Positions 20,005 through 31,913 of a stretch of 64,000 nucleotides of DNA are shown here, piece after piece. Below the pieces are notes generated by a model, which saw only the letters and a list, made by a program, of their open reading frames with translations, was not told the DNA's origin and searched no databases. The position numbers and the translations under genes were made by a program. Positions within the stretch are counted from its first letter, which is position 1, and each line of letters begins with the position of its first letter. The DNA comes from Cyprinodon diabolis (lineage: Eukaryota > Chordata > Actinopteri > Cyprinodontiformes > Cyprinodontidae). The stretch lies in NCBI GenBank assembly GCA_030533445.1, contig CM060075.1:36662196-36726195 (forward strand), in the 5' to 3' direction.

Positions 20005-21165
20005 CAGTGTTGGGAAAGTTCTCTTTCTACGTGAACTAGTTCAAAGTTCAGTTCACACATTTTAAAATGAACTAGTTCAGTTCATAGTTCATAATTCAAA
20101 AATTTGAACTAAGTTCACAGTTCCAAAAAATGAACTAGTTCATAGTTCTTTTTTTTTTTTTTCATATATTGCTCAATTACACCATAGCCTACTGTAGAAC
20201 CACAGACAGCAATTATTTTATCAGTTGTAACACTGAAACTGTGAGTCAGATTTCATCTTCATATCCAGTTTTGAATCCTTATCCAACCAGGATTTACATT
20301 AGCATTGTGGGGACAGCATTTCCCCATTGTTGCTTTAATGCTTTGTTGCTGTCCATTCACTTCACACTAGTAGCAGCTGCAGCTTTCACCCTTACAGTAT
20401 ATTCTCAAAAACATCAGGGAAAATGTGCTGCTTGAATGGGATTTTTTATGAGGAATTATTAAAAGAAAAACAGGAAAGTAGTCTTTAAGGTGCAAATGTT
20501 TTTTTAATTTTAATAATTTTTTCAATTTGAAATTCCATTTCAGTACATACTAAAAAGGAATCCTGGAAAATTATACCAGGCAGGTTTAACAAACAAGTTA
20601 CATGAATAGTAAAACCCTTAAGAACATTTTACTAACACAAACTGAGGGACCAGGCTGAGGTAGGAATTTAAGGTTACTGAAGTGCAGATTTTTTTACTGA
20701 AAGCCGGCGGGCAAAGTTTGCAGAGAAATGTAAGGTTGTTGCCATCATCCTCACCGACCACCTGGTCATAAACCTGTTTTAAGTGATCATACTGCTGCTT
20801 TGTCGCATCCACGGTCGCCTCCATGCTGCTGTGGCTTCCACGCTGCATTTTGTTTTGATGACGCACGCGGCTGTAGGCTATGACACTGGTAGCTGGTGTT
20901 GCCAGATTGGGTGTTTTTCCCGCTACATATTAAGGCTTGTTTACGGTGTGATTTAGCCGGGGTTTCGCCTGGAGGGCTCTATAGAAATTTGGAAACCTAT
21001 TGAATGGAGTTGAACTGAGAGAGCGTGCCGTTCACAGACACCAGAATGAACGAGTTCACAATAGCGTTCATCAGGCAGTAATACAGTACGTTCAGTTCAC
21101 GTTCGCTCAAAATATGAATGAGTTCATGAACTTTCGTTCAATGAACGCGTCCAGGCACAACACTG
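20005..21165 (-). mobile_element. hAT element, internally decayed
   Basis: The termini are CAGTGTTGGG at 20005 and CACAACACTG at 21165, the hAT form. The flanking octamers CAAACAGA (19997-20004) and AAAACAGA (21166-21173) match at 7 of 8 positions. The ends are packed with GAACTAGTTCA-like subterminal repeats. A transposase N-terminus remains on the minus strand (20618-20866). The element is absent from the matching place in the B-C spacer (about 41935), so it is younger than the duplication or was lost there. Confidence 0.85.
20618..20866 (-). pseudogene. hAT transposase N-terminus with broken BED finger
   Basis: The 82-codon frame contains F-L-C-K-L-C-P-P and T-S-V-T-L-N-S-Y-L, resembling the start of the BED-type zinc finger of hAT/ZBED transposases. 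The His pair that should complete the finger is lost and no catalytic region follows within the element. Non-functional. Confidence 0.65.
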
Positions 21166-21184
21166 AAAACAGACACATAGAAAG

Positions 21185-22411
21185 TGTCATGATTGGTTTA
21201 CGGGATCTGACCCATATGCAGAGAACCACTCAGAGACCAAGGGAAAACGTTTAACAGGTTTATTAAATATAGATGAAGTACAGAAGTTGGATCAGGAACT
21301 CAGTGGACTGGTGAACCGGAACCTGAAAGTTGTTGAGGGGGCTCTTGTCAATCCTTGAATCCAGCTTGTGGGGTTTTAGCCAGAGAAGAGGGAACTCGTT
21401 GGAGGGCGGACAGAGAGACAAGCGTTGGACCCAGAGAAGTAAAGGGGTGGACTGTCACTTGGATTTCCGATGAGGACTTGAACGGATCATGTGGACATTT
21501 TCCCCTGCTCAGTTTTCACTCAGTTAATCCTTCCAAGGGGAGAAGGTCCAGGTATCCAGTTTCTTAGGAAGGCTTCCTGCCGAAGAGCAAAGACAAAAAC
21601 TACATAAGACTCAGAGAAACAAAGCTTAAGTTAGACTCCGCTAATCTTAGATTGGTTAGAGTACCCAAAACTGGCAAACACACTGGCGTCGAGGTAGTGA
21701 AAGCCCACTGCTCAAATACTCCTCCAGTAGTGATCAAACGAGCCGCAGGTGTGCAGCTAGGCCCAACGAGGACAGGGCACCACTTGGTAATCTGACTCCA
21801 CCAGATGGATTTGCTCCGCATATCCATCTGGAAACCTTCCGTTGAAGTAATTTTGGGAAGGGGCGAAAATACTGGTTAGGTGATTGGCCTATGTTGGTGA
21901 TAGACGGGCCAAATAAATCAATCAGATCAACGAAGCATATGACGTCCTAACAGAGCGACGACGAAAACACAACTACAAGCCAGGCACAAGCAAACGGATA
22001 GATCAAACTCTTGCCGAAACCAGTCGGGAGAGGAGCAAAAACATCTTTTCCTCTGAGAAAAGCCTCCAGAGCAGTGTTTTGCTCTTCTTTCAGTGAAGAA
22101 ATACTCTGTAATTCCGATAAAACTTGCTCGATAGCCACGCTAATGCTAGTTTCATCGACTGAAGCCGCCATATTCTTTAGACTGAACTGTTGCGCTTCTC
22201 GTTGTGTCACACCTCAACCCGCCTCAAAGCCAACACTGATTGGACGTTCGTTTGGTGAACGGCTCCAAATTTTCTTTAACGGAGAGTCTCCAGACTGATC
22301 TGCGAGTGAAACCTTGAAAGCTCACGAGATCAGGATGGTCTCACGAGGCTAACCACTTGGTGGTGGAGGGAGAAAACACACAAACAACCCACACAAACTG
22401 GATTCCTAACA
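21185..22411 (-). mobile_element. Solo LTR, 1227 bp, minus orientation
   Basis: Starts TGTCATGATT and ends CCTAACA, with the 5-bp duplication GAAAG on both sides (21180-21184, 22412-22416). On the minus strand AATAAACCTG lies near the 3' end, consistent with an LTR poly(A) signal. No internal retroviral genes flank it, so it is a solo LTR or LTR-like unit. Its matching place in the B-C spacer lacks it. Confidence 0.7.
21947..22210 (-). pseudogene. RecQ-like helicase N-terminal fragment within the LTR-like unit
   Basis: The minus-strand 87-codon frame has L-K-E-E-Q-N-T-A-L, G-K-D-V-F and the Walker A motif P-T-G-F-G-K-S, as in RecQ/DEAD-type helicases, and stops soon afterwards. It lacks all later helicase motifs. 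Such helicase pieces occur widely in fish mobile DNA; here it lies inside a TG...CA unit with a 5-bp duplication. Whether it is captured host sequence or an older nested element is open. Confidence 0.6.
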
Positions 22412-22439
22412 GAAAGGAGTCTTAGTGATTTTTACCAGC

Positions 22440-23800
22440 CAGCTGATGTATTTACTTTCCACTGTTCTTCCTTTTTAAACTCTAAGGTCCAGCTTGTCTG
22501 AAAATATGCAGACACAACTGAACTTCCTACCCTAGTACATACATATCTAACTTCAGTTTTTGGCTAACATTACCACCCTTTATAAACTGCTTTCATTAAA
22601 CTTGTATTTATTCTGCTGTTCATTTCAATGCTTACATTTCTACATGTATTCATAGACCATTTCCTCTTGCATTTATTTGTAAGTTAATGTTATTTAAACT
22701 ATGTTTTTTCTTGTTTCAGTTTTTACTGTTTGTTCTGCCGTCAGTATTTTGGTCCCCAACAAACTTCCTTGCACAATATTACCACTGTCAGCGATGCAAA
22801 TCAACTTCAAAGCAGGCTAATCATTTTGAATAAGTGAAATGTTGCTAACAAACACAGGACCGTTCCTAGTTTGAACATTTTTCTATTTCTCCAATAAATG
22901 AGGCCTCACTTACGACATTAAACTTTAATCTACAATGTCACCCTTTCAAATAAAGAAAAGCATTAAAGTGATACTTGAATAAGACTTTTAACCGACTCTT
23001 CAGACATAGAAGAAATTGGTGTAAAACAATTATAATAGTGTTAAGAATGTTGAACTCTGTAGTTGTTGGAGAGTTTTACTTGTTAGTGGTGAACATTGGC
23101 AAATATTTAGCAAATCTTTGTCTTTAGTTTTAAAGAAAGCAAAAGTTCTGTGTTTATGTGAAAGGTAAGCAGGAGCAGTTAATACAGCTACCTAACTTTA
23201 TCACAAACTATCTCTTATTTGCATTTGAAAATTATGACTTTACGGGAAATGACAGAATAGTGATAAATTAGGCTTCTGATTTATTCTTCATGCTGTAAGT
23301 TTGTTCAGTTTAAACAAACGTCCATTGTTTTTCATTATTTCTTTCCATCTTTTTGGTTCAATTAAATATTTCAGCAAAGTGTGTCTTTATACAAAACTTG
23401 ATTTATAAAGGGTCAGATTCTGTTTTGTTAAGACTGTTTTTCTGAATCTGTATAGATTCCCTGAAATGCAGTGAATCGGTAACCACTGTGTGATGATAAT
23501 TATGAATATACACTGGCCTAGTCTGCAGACTGATTAATGGAAACCCTGCTAAATTTCTTAAACAGCAAAATAACAATAACCCCACATTTGCTGAGAAGCA
23601 CAAAAATTAAACCTTTCCTTTCATCCCATGTCAAAAAGAGAAAACTATTCACAGCAGGCAGCGCTTATCTTATTGCCTGTCAATGATAATCTTTTTTATT
23701 CACCCCTGTCAATTACAGAGGTGAATAAAAGACAACAAAACAACCCCCAAAAATATATATATAGTTTTTGTTAAAATTCCACCAGGAAAATATTTTACAT
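22440..23800 (+). repeat. Spacer block upstream of gene B, duplicated upstream of gene C
   Basis: Aligns with 41990-42430 plus 44612-45560. Anchors: ATTTTGGTCC at 22746 and 42284, GACCGTTCCTAGTTTGAACA at 22858 and 42392, TGAGGCCTCACTTACGACAT at 22899 and 44612, GATAATTATGAATATACACT at 23494 and 45136. A more diverged version is found at 56640-57330 upstream of gene D. No gene inside. Confidence 0.8.
22794..22801 (+). promoter_or_regulatory. Conserved octamer motif upstream of gene B
   Basis: ATGCAAAT, the consensus POU/Oct octamer, in the context TCAGCGATGCAAATCAAC. The same block occurs upstream of C (42329) and D (56918) with only the base before the motif changing. Candidate distal element; no functional evidence. 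Confidence 0.4.
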
Positions 23801-23809
23801 CAATGAATA

Positions 23810-23902
23810 GAAAATGAGAGGGAGTGGATGAGAGGAAGTCTGTGAGAGTATAAATGCTCTGGTTTTTAGTAACTTGTTGTGTAGAGACACTGACTTTTCA
23901 AC
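23810..23902 (+). promoter_or_regulatory. Proximal promoter of gene B
   Basis: The block AAAATGAGAGGGAGTGGATG, then AGAGGAAGTC, then TATAAAT at 23849-23855, then a 54-base run to the ATG. It is nearly identical upstream of C and recognisable upstream of D and A. Confidence 0.65.
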
Positions 23903-26900
23903 ATGTTGCTGTCTGTGCTGATGTTGCTGATTGTCTCTGGTACACAGGGAAGTCATTATCTGGGCACTGTGGTGACCTACTACACAAAGGAAACTTTTAC
24001 AAATGGTTCAGTCTCTGTAAGTAAAGATTATCTATACATTACTTCAAGTTATTTCTTTTAAACTGTGATCATACCTGATAATTCCTTAAAATCTGCAGGT
24101 GATCATTCGATTTAAGTATAACTTCAAAACCTGTGATAGTGGTACATTTGTTTGTTCTGGCAACTGTGGTGATGAAAGCTTAGTTGGTAAAAAATCTGAA
24201 GTTCAAACCAATATGTGGTGTCAGACGGAACAGATCACATCTCGACTGCTTCCCAACAACTCTCCATTTCAGCTTGTGTGAGTTTCAATTTATAATCTTT
24301 AGAAAAATAAGTAACTGTTTAGATTTTCTGTGTAATCTACTTAGGTTGATAAACTAAAACTTTAAGTATTATTTAATGCTTTGTCATGACAGAACTTAAG
24401 AGTATATAGATGGTAGATGTCTATAAAAGGAAAACTTATGCAGAACATCCATTTCAGGTATGATAGTAATGCCTGGGTCACAAATCTATATGACCTTACA
24501 TCATGGAGAGCTGTAGCTGAAGTTGAACTGAGGAGTCGGTCCGACACCAACAAACCAAACTCATCACCACAGACCACCATCTTACCGGTTCAGAGGTAAT
24601 TCTGCTACCATTGAATTAAATATTTGCAATTATATTATGTCAATATGCAATTATATATGAAGGGGAATTGAGATCAATAATTCATCCATCCATCCATCCA
24701 TCCATCCAACTTTTTCTGACACGCTTAATCCCAAGTGGGGTCACGACGGGTGTTGGTGCCTATACTGTAGATCGACAATTCATTTCAGTTAAATGTAAAT
24801 ACTCAAATTTTATGATCATTCCTCATTCCTCATTTTGCTGATGTGTCTTTGAATTAAACAAAGCTGATTATGTGCATAAAAAAGCCTGCTTCTATGAGGA
24901 CAGAATCGATACTCACAAAAAAATATGCCTCAGCAATGGCTTAGTTTAATAAGGGGATTCAAATAGTATAATTTAGTTGTAAGATTATTCAGGGCCTAAA
25001 ATAGCAACCGAAGTAAGCCACGTCCTTGCACTGTTGTAAACAGGGCCGTTCTTTGGCACAATATTTTGATTGTTTGAAAGTTTAGAACTATAGATGGTTT
25101 TCCACTTCATAGTTGTGCATGTTGCCCATGAACACTTGAATGCACACTTTTCTTTAAATTGTGTGTTTTAATTGATTAAGTTGCTGGTATTTGGAACTTG
25201 GTTTTAAATGTAAATCCTTTCTTGTCCCACAATGCCCTGGGAGCAGTTTTTCTCAGATGGCCAGAATGGCATTGCGTGGGCATGTGTGGGACTTGAACTC
25301 AGAATTTCTGGAACTCAAGCACAAAACTCTAACCACTAGGCCATCACTGACAGCCACTTATCCCCTGTGCTATCTGTTTTGTTTTGCGCCCTTCTGTGCG
25401 GCATTTTATCATTAAATATTATTCTGAAAGATTTAATGGGAACGCAGATGCTTTAACTTAAATGCTGTAAATCATTATTTATTTAAAATCAAATTCATAG
25501 CTTAAAAGGATGGACAACAAGAATCAGACCAAACTAAACCATGTGTCTGACTCTTCTTTCACATTACCCCTGATAAAAAAGTGATGGATATCAATGTGTT
25601 TTTTCACTCAGGTTTCCTTCAAACTGCCTGAGAAATATTAATCTTGTGACCTTTGACCCTGATGGAGACAAGGTCAAATGCAGATATGCTGACCATAGAA
25701 TGAAAGAATGTTACTCACCCTGCACACCTCCACCTGTTCTCAGCCTGTCCTCTGTAAGTAACACAACCTAAACTAATGTAGGACAAATACATTTCTTATA
25801 AAATAAAAATGATTTAAGTAGAAAATTGAAATACTGAATGAGTTAAATTGAGGCCATTCACAAAATAGGCCTCAAGTTGAGAAATATTTTTTTATTTTTT
25901 CTATTGTTCAAAAGAGATCATTTGACCTTTTTTAAATTGACTTCTGTTAAGTTTATGCAAATAAATATTTTATTTAGCTATGAGTGAGCTTGTGATGACT
26001 TGCTGTGGTGTCCCCCTGCATGAGAGTTTCAGCTTCCAACACCATCTGTTTGGTAATCTTTTGAAACCTAGACTCTATATCCCTTCAAAGGTTCTGTTCT
26101 CTGTCTGGTGATGCGGAGCATTTGTTTATTTGACTGCAAGAGCACTCACAGAGAATCTGAGATGATGACACAGTCTGAATATTGCAGGGCAGGTCCAGTT
26201 TTTTTTTATAGTGCTGACTTCAGGTCCTCAGACCTCAAGTAAATAAGAAGTAATGAGAAACAATTATAAAATATATGGGCTTTTCAGTGGCGCAGTGGGT
26301 AGCACTGCTGCCTTGCAGCAAGAAGGTTCTGCGTTCGATGCTGCATGGAGCTTGCATGTTCTCTCTGAGCAAGGGAGGGTTCTCTCCGGGTACTCTGGCT
26401 TCCACCTAAAGTCCAAAAACATGACTGTTAGGTTAATAGATTTGTCTCTTTAAGTGTGAGTACATGTGTGAATGGTTGTTTGTCTCTGTGTTGCCCTGCG
26501 ATGGACTGGCGACCTGTCCAGGGTGCCCATTGACTGCTGGAGATAGGCACCCGCACCCCTCACGACCCCACTTGGGATTAAGCATGTCAGATAATGGATG
26601 GATGGAATTATAAAATATGTTATTTAAGGATCAATGAACTAAGTCTAAAGAAATTACACTAGCACTCTCATAATGATTTAAATTACCTAACATATTCTAT
26701 ATGCAAATCATTGATTTGTATCTGACCTGGAATATGTTTAGTAGGATGGACGTCCATGATGTTTAAAAACTTCCATCTGGGAAAATCTAGGATTTATTTA
26801 AATAAATGTGCAATAGATATGCAATGTAATAATATCTCTCACAATATTTATCTTTTCCTAAGATTGTTGGTCTATTTTATTTGTTCTTGCAGAATTGTAC

Positions 26901-28141
26901 ATTCTCCTTCAATGCAACTTCAAATAAAACTGAAGGCTTGTATGCGGTCCAGATGGTGATGGAGGACTTCCCCAGAAAGCAAATAACCCTGACTCAGGCT
27001 AATGGGTCACAGGTTGTGAAAACTACCAGCGATGCAATCAGCAGGATACCGATCCAATTTGGTATACAAGGTAAAAGCTAAACCGTGTTTGCCAAATTTA
27101 CAGCGGTAAAATGAATCGACTCTGAAAAATACATGTTATATAGTTATGCTAAGACAAAGGGGGAAATATTTATTATCAGCAGATATGTTGTAACCAGTTT
27201 GCATGGTATGAAGTTAATTCCATGAATCTTAGCTGTAAGAATAATTTCTGTCATGTGTTAGACATGCCACGTGCAGAAATATAGAGGATCTTTCGTATAG
27301 CCAAAATTTGCTTCTGATTTAATTTTGACATGAAGCTGTGCATGTCAGGGCTCAGACAAATGGACCCAGAATTCAGGCGGGGCCAACGATCAATATACAA
27401 ACAGGTCTGCATTTTTATTTCCAGTTTAGAATTGAAACTGATTTTGTTTCTGTCCAGATATACCTTTGTACCTTTGTATCATCCCCCAGTGTCATGGTTT
27501 TGGTTCTGTTAAAGTTTTATCTCTTAGTTTTCCTTGGTTTTGTTTACATTTTGTGTTCTAGTTGAATTTGTTAATTGAATTTGAGTTCTTAGATATTTTT
27601 TGTTTGCGCTCTTGTGTCCGTATCAATTAGCCAAACTCCCTTCATGACTCCTCTGTTCACAGCTGCTCCCAATCTGCTAATTGGCTTGATCTTTGTTTCT
27701 CTCTCCCACATACACTCCTCCTGTTCAGTCACCCTTTCCCCGAAATCCCACATACTCCTTCAGCGCTCCGCTCTGCCCCGCTGCGCTCCAGACCGCCTGC
27801 ACAAAGCAAAGCCTACAGCCTGCGCTGTGGCTCCAGACCGCTCCGCTCTGAGTTCCTTGGAGATCGTAGAGGGCATGCGCAAGATGAACCAGGGTTTCCG
27901 CGGATCATTAAAAATAATTACAATTCATTCATTTTTTCTTTTTAAATCAAGGCCTTAATTGGCACTAAAATTAATTAAATATGTTTATCGTGGCATTTAT
28001 GATTCTTTAATAAAAATGTTTATAAAAACAATTTCGTCAGATATATCATATCGCTATTAATTTGCGTGGAACTGATCATAAAGCTGTATGTTCGGAAAGG
28101 AAGCTTGAGGCGGAGAAAAAGCTAGAGGATATATATATACG

Positions 28142-28178
<37 letters not shown>

Positions 28179-31100
28179 ACATACATACAGGAGTCATGGA
28201 ACTGTGCTTACAGCTCCTTCATATTTCATGTACACTAATAACTTGTGTACATGGTTCTTGTTGATGGCATTAAAACAATTTCTAATAGCATTAAAATAGC
28301 ATTAAATTAGAGTCACTCATTCCTGTATGAACCCTGTGAACGCTTAATTTAATATGACATATTAAAAAAATCCCACCATATTCCAGCAGATGTTCAGTTT
28401 CTGCCCAAATATATATATATATATATATTTGTAGATTTTTGTAACGGGGATAAGGATAATTCAAAACTGCTTTTTTTGAACGAACTTGTTCTCTTCTCCC
28501 AAACTCAGCATCTCTTTTCATTCCTGTAATAAGAAGTTTCTTTTGAATGGATTTGATTAAAGTTTAAGTCCCTCGGTATAAAATAAATATTTTGATGGAG
28601 ATGAGAAATCTGCTTCCTCGTTGGTGAATAACCAATAGTTTGGATCCAATCATTTAAATAAACGGTGTTAGTTTTTTTTTAAATATAAGAATTGTGCTAT
28701 AATTTCTAGTCACCGATCTGTTGCTGCTATATTTTAATTTGACGAACCGGAATTTGTCGATGTTCTTTTTGCTGTTTGGTGCGATTGCAATTGCGGATCT
28801 TGACCTGGCCGGACCGGAGCGGAGCAAAAAATAGCTTGGCTCCGTAATTTGTCGGTGACGGACGGAGAAGACGTACGTGGACGGAGATGTGTGGAGGAGT
28901 AGCGGTGGATGTGGAACAGCTCTCATTGATTTCCATGAAAGACAAGCGCTCTGCACGACGTACGTCAGCGGGGCGGAGCGGAGCGGAGCGCTGACTGAGT
29001 ATGTGGAATCTGGGGGTTTGCTGGTTTGTCTTAATTTCTTTTCCCCCTTGTTGTGGCTATTCCTGGTGTTTGGAATTTTTTATTTTGTGGATTTATGTTT
29101 TTGGAGTTTAGCTTCTCTTACCCTTTTTGTTATCAAATCTGTGAATAACCACCTTCAGCTTCTGTGTCTGCATTTGGATCCTCCTCAACCTCCACCAGAC
29201 TGTGACAGTTTTTTACTTTATTATTTGATGATAAAGTAAAAAAAAAAATCTTATTTTTGATCAGGACTTGTCATTTAAATTCCACATCAAAGAGGTCTCT
29301 TGAATTTCCTTCTCTCATCTCTGGAGTATTGCAAATAAATTGTAAATACCCTGTGCAGGGGTTATGTTGAAAAACATACCATGCATCTGTTACTTTAAGA
29401 CTGGACTACTTGTAATTCTTCACTTTCAGGAAGTCCACAAATTGCAGGTAAAGCCTTCAGCTGGTCGAAAATGCTAGAGCCAGAATAGAAAGAGAGATCG
29501 TATCTCTACTATCCTAGCTTCTCTTTATTGGCTTCCTGTTAAATCCAGAATATAAGTTAAAATCCTCCTTCTCACTTATAAAACCTTTAAGGGCCAAGCT
29601 TCAACTTATATCAGAGATTTGATTGTTCCTTTGATCCCTAACAGAGCACTTCTCTATCAATCTGCAGGTTTACAAGTATTTCCCGGAATGTCTAAAAGTA
29701 GAATGAAAGGCTGATCTTTCAGTTATAAGGCCTTTCTCCTGTGGAACCAACTCACCATTTATCCCATGAGGCAGACACCTTGTCTACTTTTAAGGCAAGA
29801 TTAAAGCTTTCCTTTTCGATAAAGCTTATAGTTAACAGTGGCTCTGTGTAATGCCCTGGCCACCCCACTGGCCATCCCACTTGCCAGTGTAAATTATAGT
29901 ACCATCAGTTTAGCATTTCAGCCCATTATGAACAGCCAGTGGCGTAACAATAAAAATCACACTATAAACAACATATGAGTAGGTGTTAACTTATACCTTT
30001 TAGTTAGTTTCAGTGTGGCACCCCAAGATTTTCAGTGGCCCCATCTGGCCACCCCTATAAAGCATTTCTGGAGGCACCACTGGGCATAGAGACCCCTTTT
30101 CATCATTCTACCGTATCTCTATTCTCTCGTTATGCAGTATTTGTTAGTTCAGTCTCTAACATTGTCCTGTCTCTACTTAAAATCATCATAGCAGCTTCAT
30201 CTGGTCTGTTCCTGTTAGGCTGTGACAAAATAACAAAGATAAATATCAACACCTTTGTTTATAGATAGAGTTTTTTTTCATAATTGGTCTTTCTTTCGCT
30301 GTAGTCCTGTTTTTTTTTTTTTCCTACTGTGACTTACTGTATTTGTTCTCTCTCCTCCTCTGCATGCTTGGAGTAAGGGATCACTTTTGAGTCAATGCAT
30401 CGATGCAATCAGCTGGTTCTCCTTAGAAAACTTTGAACCAATCTGACTGTATGATCTAGTGGTATTGTCTCTGTAAGTTCCTTGAGAGGATGTGTTGTGA
30501 ATTGCTGCTATGTAAATAAACTGAAATAAATTAAATGTGTTCTAGTGGACCCTGTAGCACCATCCTGCTCAGAAGGTGATTATCTGCCCAGATTTCTGCC
30601 TCCAACTCCAGAACATGGATCTCGGTTCTACTGTAACGTCAATCAGACTCTAGAGATCAAAATCAGCGGAATCACAAATCAGGCTGGGTGAGACAATCCA
30701 AAATTAATCAAAAATAGATTCATTATAAATAAAAGATCCATTCCCTGTTAAATGTTCACAATGTTTCTTAAGATCATATATATGTATATATTTGTTTAAA
30801 AGAACATAGAAACATATAAATGTTTTAGTTTAAACAGCAGTGGATAACCTAATTATTTAAAATGGAAAAAGCTGGGGTGTTACCCGGGAAACCCTTCAGT
30901 TGTTGGAACTCCTGTATCCTGTCTCCCCCAATTTTAACATTAAGAGGCTGAAAAAGAGAAGACTACTTTGTAGGTGGTTAAGAAGCTTGAAACATCAATA
31001 AACCTTTCTTTATATTTTCTGTTCCATAAAGGACACTGGAGCTTCTGTTCAGCGGACCTCACAATGTGGTCAAAACTTCTTCAGGATCAGGAAACTTCTA

Positions 31101-31623
31101 TCTGAAATGGACACCATCTATATATGATGAAGGACCTGGCCATCCCATCTGTTTTGTTATTCAGAGGTCAGAATTTGTTTTTTAGTCCATAATAATCACA
31201 ATACAAAAAAATTCTGAACTAAACTACCGGTACACTGTCTGGCAGACACAATATTTATGTAAGATATCGTATCACTCTGAAGTTTGTGTTTATATTGGGA
31301 TTGGGCCTTACCCCCAGATTCCACATACTCCGTCAGCGCTCCGCTCCGCCCCGCTGACGTACGTCGTGCGGAGCGCTTGTCTTTCATGGAAATCAATGAG
31401 AGCTATTCCACATCCACCGCTACTCCTCCGCACGTCTCCGTCCACGTACGTCTTCTCCGTCCGTCACCGATAAAATACGGAGCCGAGCTATTTTTTGCTC
31501 CGCTCCGGCCAGGTCAAGATCCGCGATTGCAATCCCACCAAACAGGAAAAAGAACATCGACAAATTCCAGTCAAATTAAAATATAGCAGCAACAGATTGG
31601 TGACTAGAAATTATAGTACAATT

Positions 31624-31687
<64 letters not shown>

Positions 31688-31864
31688 ATATTAAATTAAG
31701 CGCTCACAGGGTTCATACAGGAATGAGTGACTCTAATTTAATGCTATTTTAGTGCTATTAGAAATGATTGTAATGCCATCAACAAGAACCATGTACACAA
31801 GTTATTAGTGTACATGAAATATGAAGGAGCTGTAAGCACAGTTCCATGACTCCTGTATGTATGT

Positions 31865-31913
<49 letters not shown>

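Noticed and set aside
20040..21150. Palindromic GAACTAGTTC clusters as hormone-receptor response elements
   Set aside because: They are the subterminal repeats of the hAT element and occur at both ends of it.
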